A stretch of 64,000 nt of DNA from Streptomyces liliifuscus (GTDB lineage Bacteria; Actinomycetota; Actinomycetes; Streptomycetales; Streptomycetaceae), in contig NZ_CP066831.1 in the NCBI RefSeq assembly GCF_016598615.1, positions 2,852,001 to 2,916,000 on the forward strand, written 5' to 3'. This document shows positions 1 to 10,103 of this stretch, one piece after another (positions within the stretch are counted from its first letter, which is position 1; each line of letters opens with the position of its first letter). The notes below the pieces were generated by a model. It ran no database searches. It saw only the letters and a list, made by a program, of their open reading frames with translations, and had not been told where the DNA came from. The position numbers and the translations under genes are program-made.

Positions 1-1785
<1,785 letters not shown>

Positions 1786-3060
1786 ATGAACCACCCCAGA
1801 CCGCACAGCCCGTCGTTCTCCCGCCGTGCCGCACTCGCCGGTCTCACCGGAGCCGCGCTGGCCGGCACGACGGCGTTCGGCGCTTCCGCTTCGGCCTCCG
1901 CGTCCGCGGGCTCGTCCCGGCGTGCTGTCCGCTTCGCCACCTTCAACGCCTCGCTGAACCGCGGCACTCAGGGCGCCCTCGTCACGGACCTGTCCACACC
2001 GGACAACCAGCAGGCCCGCAATGTGGCCGAGACGATCCAGCGGGTCGACCCCGACGTTCTGCTGATCAACGAGTTCGACTACGACGCGGACGGCACCGCG
2101 GTCCGGCTGTTCCTCCGCAACTACCTGGCCGTGGGCCAGAACGGCGCGAAGCCGGTGCGTTTCCCGTACCGCTTCACCGCGCCCGTCAACACCGGTGTCG
2201 CCTCCGGGGTGGACCTCGACGGCAGGAACGGCGCCGTCACCACGCCGGGTTCCGACGCGTACGGGCAGGACGCCTTCGGGTACGGCTGGTTCCCCGGCCA
2301 GTACGGCATGGCCGTCCTCTCCAAGTACCCGATCGACGTCCGGGCGGCCCGTACCTTCCAGCACTTCCTCTGGAAGGACATGCCGGGCAACGTCATGCCG
2401 GCGCGCTACTACAGCGCCGAGGCCACGGCGATCCTGCGGCTGTCCTCCAAGAGCCACTGGGATCTGCCGATCCGGCTCGGCCACGGCTCCTCCTCCACCG
2501 TGCACTTCCTCGTCTCGCATCCCACCCCGCCCACCTTCGACGGGGCCGAGGACCGCAACGGGCGGCGCAACCACGACGAGATCCGGCTGTGGGCGGACTA
2601 CATCGGGGGGCGGCGGCGCGGGGCGTATCTGTACGACGACCGGGGTGTACGGGGTGGGCTGCGGGGCGGGGCCCGGTTCGTGATCGCGGGTGACCTGAAC
2701 GCCGATCCGTTCGACGGGGACAGCTACGACAACGCGGTGCGTCAGCTCCTTGACCACTCGGCTGTGCGGGAGCCGGCCGTGCCGCCCGCGTCCCGTGGTG
2801 GTGTGGAGGCGTCGCGGCTTCAGGGGGGTGCCAATGTCTCGCATGTCGGTAACCCGGCGTACGACACGGCGGACTTCGGTGACACCGCGCCCGGCAATCT
2901 CCGTGTCGACCATGTCATTCCGTCCCGTGGGCTGATTCCTGTCGGCAACGGGGTCTTCTGGCCTACTTCCGACGATCCGCTCTACCGGCTGGTCGGCAAC
3001 GGGACGGTGGTCCCTACGTCGGACCACCGGATGGTCTGGCAGGACGTCCGGCTGGGGTGA
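1786..3060 (+). CDS. Tat-exported endonuclease/exonuclease/phosphatase-family protein
   Basis: Predicted secreted metal-dependent phosphoesterase of the DNase I-like fold, 424 residues. The N terminus has a twin-arginine signal (SFSRRAALAGL, residues 11-21) and an Ala/Ser-rich stretch, so the protein is probably folded before export. Fold motifs in order are FATFNASLNRG (residues 47-57), LLINEFDYDADG (about 88-99), a C-terminal AGDLNADPFDGDSYD and a final TSDHRMVW with the catalytic histidine. The substrate cannot be told; relatives include secreted nucleases and phosphodiesterases. The ATG at 1786 has a CCCGGAG ribosome site 5 bases upstream and is the first start that gives a clean signal peptide. 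It stands alone and ends near the palindromic repeat at 3062. Confidence 0.85.
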   Translation: MNHPRPHSPSFSRRAALAGLTGAALAGTTAFGASASASASAGSSRRAVRFATFNASLNRGTQGALVTDLSTPDNQQARNVAETIQRVDPDVLLINEFDYDADGTAVRLFLRNYLAVGQNGAKPVRFPYRFTAPVNTGVASGVDLDGRNGAVTTPGSDAYGQDAFGYGWFPGQYGMAVLSKYPIDVRAARTFQHFLWKDMPGNVMPARYYSAEATAILRLSSKSHWDLPIRLGHGSSSTVHFLVSHPTPPTFDGAEDRNGRRNHDEIRLWADYIGGRRRGAYLYDDRGVRGGLRGGARFVIAGDLNADPFDGDSYDNAVRQLLDHSAVREPAVPPASRGGVEASRLQGGANVSHVGNPAYDTADFGDTAPGNLRVDHVIPSRGLIPVGNGVFWPTSDDPLYRLVGNGTVVPTSDHRMVWQDVRLG

Positions 3061-3061
3061 C

Positions 3062-3225
3062 GGGGCCTTTTCTCGCCCCCGCCGCCCCTACCCTCCCCCA
3101 CTCTCGGCTTCGCTCGAGCGGGGGGACCCCCACCGTCCCTTACTCAGGGGCTCCGCCCCCGAACCCCCAAAAGACTGCGCAGTTCCCCGCGCCCCTTAAG
3201 GGGCGCGGGGAACTGCGCGATCAGC
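3062..3225. repeat. Dispersed palindromic element, copy A (terminator-like)
   Basis: The core at 3177-3218 is a perfect 42-base palindrome: a 19-base arm starting GCGCAGTTCCCCGCGCCCC, with TTAA at the centre. The flank from 3141 (CTCAGGGGCTCCGCCCCC) and a segment near 3069-3092 (CGCCCCCGCCGCCCCTACCC) recur in inverted order in copy B at 6503-6727. It sits between convergent genes, so a bidirectional terminator is the simplest role. Confidence 0.85.
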
Positions 3226-3257
3226 CACAACGAACCCGCACCCGGAAAGCCACCCCC

Positions 3258-4004
3258 TCACCCCCGTACCGCCCTCCCCACCTCCGCCCGCAACCCCACG
3301 AACTCCGGTAGCCCCCGCGTCGCGATCTGGTCGCGCTTGCCGGGGAGGGTGACGGGGAGGTCGAGGACGATCCGGGAGGCGGGGCCGGACGAGAGGACGA
3401 CCACGCGGTCCCCCACGTACACGCTCTCGTCGATGTCGTGCGTGACGAACACGATCGTCGGCCCCTCCGTCTGATGCACCTCAAGGAGCAGGTCCTCAAG
3501 GTCCTCACGCGTCTGGGCGTCGAGCGAGCCGAAGGGCTCGTCCATGAGGAGGAGGGAGGGGCGGCAGACCAGAGCGCGGGCGATCGCGACGCGTTGCTGC
3601 ATTCCGCCGGAGAGCTGCCAGGGATGGCGCCGCCCGGCGCCGGGAAGCCCCACCCGCTCCAGCATCCGCTCGGCCTCGTCCCGTCGCTCGGCCCGTCCGA
3701 GACCCCGCCGACGAAGAGGAAGGGCGACGTTCTCCCGGACGGAGAGCCAGGGGAAGAGCGACCGCCCGTAGTCCTGGAAGACGACGGCGAGCCGGTCGGG
3801 CACACCGGTGACGGGCTCCCCATCGACGCTGACGGAGCCCTCGCGCACGGGCTGCAGCCCCGCGATGGTGCGGAGCAGTGTCGACTTGCCGCACCCGGAC
3901 GGCCCGACGACACAGAGGAGTTGACCGTCGGGCACGGTGAGCGTGATGTCGTGCAGGACGGGATGGTCGCCGTACCACTGGCCGAGCGAGTCGAGGCGGA
4001 GCAT
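3258..4004 (-). CDS. ABC transporter ATP-binding protein, NitT/TauT (SsuB-like) type
   Basis: Cytoplasmic ATPase of an importer in the nitrate/sulfonate/taurine class, 248 residues. It has Walker [10 protein letters not shown] (about 34-42), Q-loop [13 protein letters not shown], signature [15 protein letters not shown], Walker [13 protein letters not shown] and H-loop VTHDIDE, all intact. The length is normal for SsuB/TauB. It is the last gene of the minus-strand operon that starts at 8544 and begins 9 bases after the decarboxylase gene, so the two are probably translated from one mRNA. The aromatic keto-acid context suggests an organic acid substrate, but the ATPase itself does not reveal specificity. 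Confidence 0.93.
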   Translation of the reverse strand: MLRLDSLGQWYGDHPVLHDITLTVPDGQLLCVVGPSGCGKSTLLRTIAGLQPVREGSVSVDGEPVTGVPDRLAVVFQDYGRSLFPWLSVRENVALPLRRRGLGRAERRDEAERMLERVGLPGAGRRHPWQLSGGMQQRVAIARALVCRPSLLLMDEPFGSLDAQTREDLEDLLLEVHQTEGPTIVFVTHDIDESVYVGDRVVVLSSGPASRIVLDLPVTLPGKRDQIATRGLPEFVGLRAEVGRAVRG

Positions 4005-4013
4005 GCGGGGCGG

Positions 4014-5699
4014 TCACCTGTCCCTGGAGTCGGAGTCGAACGCGCCGTCGTCGACCCGGACATGGAGCAGGAAGGGTCCGTCGTCGTCACCGTGGCCGGC
4101 GAGCGCACGGTCGAGTGCGGCGGGGAGGGCGGCGGACTCCTCCACGTACGCCGCCGGGCAGCCGAAGCCCGTCGCGACCCGGGCGAAGTCGATGTCCCCG
4201 ATGTCCGTGCCGGGCACGGATGCGATGTCGATGCGGCGGCCGAGGGCGCGTACGGCGGCGTATCCACCGTTGTCGAGGAGGACGTACGTGACGGGCGCCC
4301 GATGGCGTGCGGCGGTCCACAGGGCCTGCACCGAGTACAGCGCCGAGCCGTCGCCGACCAGGCACACCACCCGCCGCCGGTCGGCCAGCGCACGCCCCAC
4401 GGCGAGCGGCAGTCCCCAGCCGAGCGCGCCGCTGCCGGTGGTGAGGAACCCGCCCGCCGATTCGATCCGCACGCGCGCGTGGAGCGCTTCGCGATGGCTG
4501 GGTGTTTCCTCGACAAGGACGCGGTCGCGGGGCAGTCGCTCCTGGAGCAGGTCGAGTACGAGCTCCGGCGTGATCGGGCCACCGTCGCCGTTCCTGTCGC
4601 CACCGTCGCCGTCGCCGGAGGCGCGGGCTGGGAGAGGGGTCGGTCGGGAGGGCGGCGGTTTGCGGTCCGACTCCCGCACCAGCGCGGCGAGTTGACCGAC
4701 GGCCGGTTTCAGCGTCGTGACGATGCTCGTGCCCGTCGGCAGCCAGGCCGCCTGCCCCGGGTCGCAGTCGAGGTGGAAGAGCTCGGTACGCGCGGGCAAC
4801 GGCGGGCTCTCCGTGTGGAAGTGGTACGTGAACAGGGGCGCTCCCAGGGCCACCACCACGTCGTACGCCTCCAGGCAGGCCGCCAGCCGGTCGGCCGCGG
4901 GCGGCAGGAATCCCTGGAAGAGCGGGTGCGACTCGGGGAAGCCGGAGCGCCCGGACATCGGGCTGATCCAGACGGCGGCGCGGGTGCGTTCGGCGAGGGC
5001 GCGGACCTCGGCGGTCGCCTGCTCGTCGTCGACTCCGGGGCCGACGACCAGCGCGGGTCGCTCGCAGGTGTCCAGGCGCGTCGCCAGGGCGGACAGGGCG
5101 CCCGTGTCGGCGGTGAACGCGCCGTGCAGCGTGCGCGGTTCGACGTGCGCGGCCGGTTGGTCCCAGTCGTCCTCGGGGACGGACACGAAGACGGGCCCGC
5201 GCGGATGCGACATGGCGAGGCGGTGGGCCTCGGCGAGCACGGCGGGTACATCGGCCGCGCGGTCCGGCTGACGGCTCGACTTCACGTACGGGCGCGGGAA
5301 CTGTACGGGGTCGTCGGCTCCCAGGAACGGCCTCAGCTGGGTCAGGGTGCGCGACTGCTGGCCGGCCAGAACGACGAGGGGCACGCGGTCGCGGTACGCG
5401 TTGAAGACGGCGCCCAGGGCGTGGCCCACTCCGCCCGCCGAGTGGAGGCTGACGAGGGCGGCGCGGCCCGTGCCCAGTGCGTGTCCTGCGGCCATGCCCA
5501 CGGCCACGGATTCCTGTAGTCCCAACACATAGGTGAAGTCGTCGGGCCAGTCGCGGAACATGCGTAGTTCCGTGGAGCCCGGGTTGCCGAAGACGGTGGT
5601 CATGCCGGTGTCGCGGCAGAACCGGATGACGGCTTCCAGGACGGTGACGGTCTCCGCCGCGCGGGTCGGTCCCGTGTCGGGCTTCGGCTTCGGCTTCAT
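4014..5699 (-). CDS. Benzoylformate decarboxylase-type ThDP enzyme
   Basis: Thiamine-diphosphate enzyme of 561 residues, close in layout to benzoylformate decarboxylase (MdlC), which converts phenylglyoxylate-like 2-keto acids to aldehydes and CO2. Visible catalytic positions match that family: Ser42 in FGNPGSTELR, Glu63 in GLQES, His86 in LHSAGG and a His near 293 in LFTYHFH. The ThDP-binding stretch GDGSALYSVQALWTAA...DNGGY is intact. A Gly/Asp-rich insert sits between the middle and C-terminal domains (about 390-410). The ATG at 5699 overlaps the stop of the upstream permease by four bases, showing translational coupling inside a NitT/TauT importer operon. An enzyme in that position suggests the transporter brings in its substrate. 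A related 2-keto acid decarboxylase or oxalyl-CoA-like role is less likely given the BFDC-type residues. Confidence 0.88.
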   Translation of the reverse strand: MKPKPKPDTGPTRAAETVTVLEAVIRFCRDTGMTTVFGNPGSTELRMFRDWPDDFTYVLGLQESVAVGMAAGHALGTGRAALVSLHSAGGVGHALGAVFNAYRDRVPLVVLAGQQSRTLTQLRPFLGADDPVQFPRPYVKSSRQPDRAADVPAVLAEAHRLAMSHPRGPVFVSVPEDDWDQPAAHVEPRTLHGAFTADTGALSALATRLDTCERPALVVGPGVDDEQATAEVRALAERTRAAVWISPMSGRSGFPESHPLFQGFLPPAADRLAACLEAYDVVVALGAPLFTYHFHTESPPLPARTELFHLDCDPGQAAWLPTGTSIVTTLKPAVGQLAALVRESDRKPPPSRPTPLPARASGDGDGGDRNGDGGPITPELVLDLLQERLPRDRVLVEETPSHREALHARVRIESAGGFLTTGSGALGWGLPLAVGRALADRRRVVCLVGDGSALYSVQALWTAARHRAPVTYVLLDNGGYAAVRALGRRIDIASVPGTDIGDIDFARVATGFGCPAAYVEESAALPAALDRALAGHGDDDGPFLLHVRVDDGAFDSDSRDR

Positions 5700-6487
5700 G
5701 CAGGCCTCCCTTTGCCCAGCAGTCGCTTCTCGACCGCCAACAGGCCGGTGTTGAGTACGTATCCGAGTGCGCCGAGCAGCACCAGTGCGGCCCAGACGGT
5801 GAGCAGGTCGGAGCGCGACTGGGCGTCGGTGAGTGTGAAGCCGATGCCGTTGGCCGTGCCGGGCAGCAGCTCCGAGAAGACCATCAGGATGAGGGAGAGC
5901 GAGAGGCTCAGGCGCAGGCCCGCGAAGATGCGCGGGAGGGCCGAGGGCAGGAACAGGAGCCAGAGTCGTTCTGCCGTGGTCAGGCGCAGCACGGCGGCCA
6001 CGTCGATGCGCAGTGGGTCGGTGTTGCGGGCGCCCTCCGCCGTGTTGATCAGTACGGGCCAGACGGCGCTGAAGACGATCGACGCGAGTTGCATCTGGGT
6101 GCCGAAGTCGAAGATCACGACGAAGACCGGTACCAGGGCCGGGGGTGGGACGGCTCGGGCGAACTGCAGGACCGGGTTGCAGAGGGCGTAGGCGCGGCGG
6201 GAGCGGCCCAGGGCTGTGCCCAGGGCGATTCCCGCGGCCGCGGCGAGGGCGAAGCCCGTGGTCATGCGGGCGAGGCTGGGGAGGATGTTCTCGGTGGCGT
6301 CCGGAGTGAGGAAGGCGTGGGTGGGCGGGCCCGAGAACCACAGGTTGTGGGTGTGGCGGGCGATTTCCGAGGGTGGCGGGAAATAGACGCTCGTGTGTGT
6401 GCGGGTGGCGATCTGCCAGGCGCCGATGGCCGCGGCGAGCACGCCCCAACGGAGCAGTGCGCTGCGCGCCGCCTTACCGCCCCTCAT
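5696..6487 (-). CDS. ABC transporter permease, NitT/TauT (SsuC-like) type
   Basis: Integral membrane subunit of 263 residues with about six hydrophobic segments. The binding-protein-dependent transport signature lies in the cytoplasmic loop around residues 150-190 (NTAEGARNTDPLRIDVAAVLR). Its closest neighbour in the window is the second permease at 6743, so the importer may use a permease heterodimer, or one may be a later recruit. It overlaps the decarboxylase start by four bases. It is separated from the upstream permease by 255 bases that hold a strong palindrome, so this gene, the decarboxylase and the ATPase may form a partly separate transcription unit. Confidence 0.92.
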   Translation of the reverse strand: MRGGKAARSALLRWGVLAAAIGAWQIATRTHTSVYFPPPSEIARHTHNLWFSGPPTHAFLTPDATENILPSLARMTTGFALAAAAGIALGTALGRSRRAYALCNPVLQFARAVPPPALVPVFVVIFDFGTQMQLASIVFSAVWPVLINTAEGARNTDPLRIDVAAVLRLTTAERLWLLFLPSALPRIFAGLRLSLSLSLILMVFSELLPGTANGIGFTLTDAQSRSDLLTVWAALVLLGALGYVLNTGLLAVEKRLLGKGRPA

Positions 6488-6502
6488 AGACCTACCTCAC
6501 CG

Positions 6503-6727
6503 TCCCTGATTTCGCCCCCGCCGCCCCTACCCGTTCCCGTCCCTTTCTGGGGCTCCGCCCCAGGCCCCGTGGGGTGGGTTTGTCGGGTGCGGGCCGGTGG
6601 GGGCTTGTCGCGCAGTTCCCCGCGCCCCTTTTGGGGGCGCGGGGAACTGCGCAGTCTTTTGGGGGTTCGGGGGCGGAGCCCCTGAGGAAGTGACGGGAAT
6701 GGGTAGGGGCGGCGGGGGCGAAAAGGA
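6503..6727. repeat. Dispersed palindromic element, copy B (inverted relative to copy A)
   Basis: The core at 6610-6652 has two 19-base arms (GCGCAGTTCCCCGCGCCCC and its complement) around a TTTTG loop. The right flank reads in reverse almost exactly as copy A from 3141 to 3219, and both ends carry CGCCCCCGCCGCCCCTACCC-type segments (6505-6524 and 6700-6720, inverted). It lies inside the importer operon, where it could stop or weaken read-through into the distal genes. Confidence 0.85.
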
Positions 6728-6742
6728 AACCCCGCATCCACC

Positions 6743-7531
6743 TCACCGCGTCCCCCGATGCTCCGGTGTCCAAGGGAACAGCCTCCGTTCCCCCCACACC
6801 AGCGCACTGTTGATGACCAGCCCCAGGGCCCCGGCCCACACCACCCCCGCCAGTACGTCCCGCGTGCCGTCCGTCGACAGGCCGGACTGGGCGATGAAGA
6901 TGCCGAGGCCCTCCCCGAAGCCCGCGAGGATCTCCGTGGCGACGGCGAGAATGAGGGCGATGGCGGCGGAGATGCGGACGCCGGCCGCGATGAAGGGCGC
7001 GGTGGCGGGCAGTTCGACACGCAGCAGCACCGAGAGACGCCCGAAGCCGAAGGCACGCAGGGTGTCCTTGGCCAGGGAATCGGTCTCGCCGAGGCCATAG
7101 ACGGTGTTGAAGAGGATGGGCCAGACCGAGGCGTACGTGATGAGGGCGACCTTCGTCTCCGTACCGGAGCCCAGCAGCAGGGACACCAGAGGGATCAGCG
7201 CGACGGACGGCAGGGGCCGCAGGAACTCCACGATCGCGCGCACGGCTTCGTCGACCACGGGCACACTGCCGAGCAGCAGCCCCAGCGGGACGGCGATCGC
7301 GCACGCGAGGCCGAGACCGATGGCCCAGGCCCGGACCGTGGCTCCGACCCCGTCCAGGAAGACCGGATCACCCGCCAACTCCACGGCCCGCGCCAGGACT
7401 TCGGAGGCGGGCGGCAGATAGCTGCGGCTCACAAGACCGGCCCGGCCGACCGCCTCGCACACGCCGAAGGCGAGCAGCACGCCAAGCGCACCGAGCAGCA
7501 GTTCCTGACGACGTCTCCTCACGTGACCCAC
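6743..7531 (-). CDS. ABC transporter permease, NitT/TauT (SsuC-like) type
   Basis: Integral membrane subunit of 262 residues with about six hydrophobic segments and the permease loop around residues 155-190 (NTVYGLGETDSLAKDTLRAFG). It is the second gene of the minus-strand importer operon, 23 bases after the substrate-binding lipoprotein. It is clearly paralogous to the permease at 5696 but not a recent duplicate. It ends in front of repeat copy B, so the binding protein and this permease may be made in larger amounts than the distal genes. Substrate is unknown; the downstream benzoylformate decarboxylase hints at an aromatic keto acid or its precursor. Confidence 0.92.
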   Translation of the reverse strand: MGHVRRRRQELLLGALGVLLAFGVCEAVGRAGLVSRSYLPPASEVLARAVELAGDPVFLDGVGATVRAWAIGLGLACAIAVPLGLLLGSVPVVDEAVRAIVEFLRPLPSVALIPLVSLLLGSGTETKVALITYASVWPILFNTVYGLGETDSLAKDTLRAFGFGRLSVLLRVELPATAPFIAAGVRISAAIALILAVATEILAGFGEGLGIFIAQSGLSTDGTRDVLAGVVWAGALGLVINSALVWGERRLFPWTPEHRGTR

Positions 7532-7554
7532 TCAACTCGCTCGGCTCGCTCGGC

Positions 7555-8544
7555 TCACTTGACGAGCAACGTTCCCGGATCGATCGCCTTCGTCAACAGG
7601 CCCTGGTCCTCCATGAGTTCGGTGAGCCGGCGCAGCTGGGACACGTCCGTGGTCGCCGGGTAGTCCGGCAGCCGGATCGACTCGGCCTGGTCCGCGGTCA
7701 CCTTGGCGTACTTGGGCAACTCCTCGCGTACAGCGCTCTGGTCCTGGGTGGCGATCTCCGCGGCAGCGGCGATGGCCCGCTTGAAGGCCGCCGCGGTCTT
7801 CGGGTTCTTTGAGGCGTAGTCGCGGGTCGTGACGTAGCCGCTGATCGGTATGGACTCCACGGGCGCGGAGCCACCGTCCAAGAGAACGCGGGCGTTGAGG
7901 TCGTTCTGGATGGCGCTGTTGAAGGGCTCGGCCGCGTGGACGGCGTCGACCTGCCCCTTCTCCAGGGCGGGTCCCATCTGGGGAAAGGCGATCTGCCGGT
8001 ACTCGGGGCGGCCGGCGCCCTGTTGGTCGAGGATCGCGTTCAGGGTCAGTGACTGGATGTTGTTGAGGATGTTGACGGCGACCTTCTTGCCCTTGAGGTC
8101 GGCGACGCTCCTGATGTCCGAGTCCTGGGGCACGAGGACGTCCATCATGTGCGGCGCGACGCGTGCTCCCTCGGCGAGGATGCGGAGGTCGAGGGTGCCC
8201 TTCTCGTGGGCCTGGAGGAAGGTGACGTAGTTCGCGCTCGCGATGACGTCGACCTGCCCCTTCGACAGGGCGGGCAGTGCCTGGATGCTCTGCTGGACGG
8301 GCTGGATGCGCACGTCCAGGCCCTCCTGCTTGAACAGGCCCCGGTCCTGTGCGATGTAGAGGGGTGCGTCGTCGGCCAGCGGGAGCGCGGCGACGGTGAT
8401 GCTCGACCTCTCCAGCCCGTTGCCCCCGGCGTTACTGGAGTCGGAGTCGTCGGAGTCGCCACCGCAGGCCGCCAGAGTCATCACCAGGGCGATCGCGGCG
8501 ACGGTCGGTTTTCCCGTACGGATTCGGGCTCGGCGCGTCGGCAT
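7555..8544 (-). CDS. ABC transporter substrate-binding lipoprotein, NitT/TauT (SsuA/ThiY-like) family
   Basis: Extracellular lipid-anchored binding protein of 329 residues that would deliver the ligand to the permeases at 6743 and 5696. The signal peptide has a lipobox ending in LAACGGD near residue 26, followed by an acidic Ser/Asp linker. The body has the features of the family: PLYIAQDRGLFKQEGLDV, then GQVDVIASANYVTFLQA, then DLKGKKVAVN. The ATG at 8544 is chosen because it starts directly before the signal peptide; a GGAGGG ribosome site lies a rather long 12 bases upstream. First gene of the operon, divergent from the P450 at 8700. Confidence 0.9.
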   Translation of the reverse strand: MPTRRARIRTGKPTVAAIALVMTLAACGGDSDDSDSSNAGGNGLERSSITVAALPLADDAPLYIAQDRGLFKQEGLDVRIQPVQQSIQALPALSKGQVDVIASANYVTFLQAHEKGTLDLRILAEGARVAPHMMDVLVPQDSDIRSVADLKGKKVAVNILNNIQSLTLNAILDQQGAGRPEYRQIAFPQMGPALEKGQVDAVHAAEPFNSAIQNDLNARVLLDGGSAPVESIPISGYVTTRDYASKNPKTAAAFKRAIAAAAEIATQDQSAVREELPKYAKVTADQAESIRLPDYPATTDVSQLRRLTELMEDQGLLTKAIDPGTLLVK

Positions 8545-8699
8545 GCGCGCATGATGCCCTCCAGTTGACGTGATCACCACACACTTATGCGCCGTTCCCG
8601 CGGCCTTCGGGAGAATGCGAAAGCACATTCGCGCCGCCGGTCGGGGGAGCCCTCGCGCACGCCCTTGCCGCCCCGCCACGGCCGGGTCACCGTGGTGGC
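8545..8699. promoter_or_regulatory. Divergent region between importer operon and P450
   Basis: 155 bases that must hold the promoters of both the importer operon and the P450. A locally less GC-rich stretch (8565-8590, GTGATCACCACACACTTATG) includes GTGATCAC, a short palindrome that might be an operator. Nothing more can be supported. Confidence 0.35.
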
Positions 8700-9995
8700 G
8701 TGACCTCACGAGCGACGCCGACATCACCCGCCGGGGAACCCGGCCCGGACGCCGTCCCCGACGTCTTCGACCCCCGGCAGTACGCCGCCGGTGTCCCCCA
8801 CGCCGCCTATCGCGTCCTGCGCGATCACCATCCCGTGGCCTGGCAGCAGGAGCACGAGGTTCTCGGCTGGCCGGCCGGGCCCGGCTTCTGGGCGGTCACC
8901 CGGCACGCCGATGTGGTGCGGGTCCTGAAGGACTCGGAGACGTACTCCTCGTATCTCGGCGCCACCCAGATCAGGGATCCGGATCCGGACGACCTGCCGT
9001 TCATCCGTCGGATGATGCTCAATCAGGATCCGCCGGGGCACGGGAGGTTGAGGCGTCTCGTCAGCCGGGCGTTCACCCCTCGCCGCGTCGACCACTTCAC
9101 TTCGGTCGCCCGCGCCCGGGCCCGCTCGCTGTTCGAGCAGGCGGTGGCGACCGCCCGCAGGAACGACGGCACGTGCGATCTCGTCACCGATGTCACCGAC
9201 GACTACGCGCTGCTCAACCTCGCGGACCTGCTCGGTGTGCCGGAGAGCGACCGCGGGCTGCTGCTGCACTGGACCCAGCGGGTCATCGGCTATCAGGACC
9301 CGGACGAGGCGGGCCCACCGGTGCTCGACGCCGTGGGCGGACCGGTCAACCCCCGCTCCCCTGCGGCACTGCGGGACATGTTCGCGTACGCCCGTGATCT
9401 GGCCGGTCACAAGCGGCGGCATCCCGGCGACGACGTGATGACCGCGCTCGCCGCCGACGGTGAACTCGCCACCGCGGAACTGGAGATGTTCTTCTTCCTG
9501 CTGACGGTCGCGGGCAACGACACGGTTCGCGGCGCGGCTCCCGGCGGAATGCTGGCACTGGCCGGGCATCCGGAGGCGTACGCCCAACTGCGCGCCCCAG
9601 ACGTCGACTTGAGGGCGGCCGTGGACGAACTCCTGCGGTGGCACCCGCCGGTGCTCACCTTCCGTCGCACGGCCGTGCACGACACCGAGCTGGCCGGGAC
9701 GCGGATCCGTGCCGGGGACAAGGTGGTGGTCTTCCACGCCTCTGCCAACCACGACGAGCGGGTGTTCAACGAGCCGCACCGGCTCGACCTGGCGCGTACG
9801 CCGAATCCGCATGTGTCCTTCGGCGACGGACCGCATGTCTGCCTGGGCGCGCACTTCGCCCGGCTGCAGCTGCGGGTGCTGTACGAGGAGGCGCTGCGGG
9901 CCCTGCCCGTGCCGCCGCGCGTCGCGGGGCCTCCCAGGCGGCTCGTCTCCAACTTCATCAACGGCCTGAAGTCGCTGCCCCTGCACGTGGCCTGA
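8700..9995 (+). CDS. Cytochrome P450 (CYP124/125/142-like)
   Basis: Soluble bacterial P450 of 431 residues. The I-helix oxygen-activation motif is AGNDT (about 278-282), the K-helix ExxR is ELLR, and the heme loop is FGDGPHVCLGAHFAR with the cysteine ligand near residue 385. The long N terminus and the DDLPFIRRMMLNQDPPGHGRLRRLVSRAFTP region resemble the CYP124/125/142 group that oxidises branched lipids or sterols; this is recalled similarity, not a search result. The start is a GTG at 8700. No ferredoxin is next to it, though the P450 operon at 24 kb encodes one. It is divergent from the importer/decarboxylase operon, which may hint at a shared aromatic or terpenoid substrate. Confidence 0.9.
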   Translation: MTSRATPTSPAGEPGPDAVPDVFDPRQYAAGVPHAAYRVLRDHHPVAWQQEHEVLGWPAGPGFWAVTRHADVVRVLKDSETYSSYLGATQIRDPDPDDLPFIRRMMLNQDPPGHGRLRRLVSRAFTPRRVDHFTSVARARARSLFEQAVATARRNDGTCDLVTDVTDDYALLNLADLLGVPESDRGLLLHWTQRVIGYQDPDEAGPPVLDAVGGPVNPRSPAALRDMFAYARDLAGHKRRHPGDDVMTALAADGELATAELEMFFFLLTVAGNDTVRGAAPGGMLALAGHPEAYAQLRAPDVDLRAAVDELLRWHPPVLTFRRTAVHDTELAGTRIRAGDKVVVFHASANHDERVFNEPHRLDLARTPNPHVSFGDGPHVCLGAHFARLQLRVLYEEALRALPVPPRVAGPPRRLVSNFINGLKSLPLHVA

Positions 9996-10053
9996 GCCGG
10001 CCGGTTCGGCCGGGCTCCCTGGGGTGCGGGTTGACGATCCATTGACCTGCAAC

Positions 10054-10072
10054 TTAGGTTTGCCTTACCTAA
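10054..10072 (+). promoter_or_regulatory. Iron box (DmdR/IdeR-type operator)
   Basis: The 19-base sequence TTAGGTTTGCCTTACCTAA is an almost perfect inverted repeat and matches the iron-box consensus of DtxR-family repressors (DmdR1 in Streptomyces). TTGAC elements at 10031 and 10043 could serve as -35 boxes, which would place the operator over the core promoter. It lies 32 bases upstream of the gene at 10104, so that operon should be repressed by iron. Confidence 0.85.
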
Positions 10073-10103
10073 GTGGTTTTCGCCTCCGAAAGGCCAACTC
10101 CCC

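Noticed and set aside
3438..5519. 693-codon plus-strand frame over the ATPase and decarboxylase genes
   Set aside because: Antisense to two well-supported enzymes and without domains.
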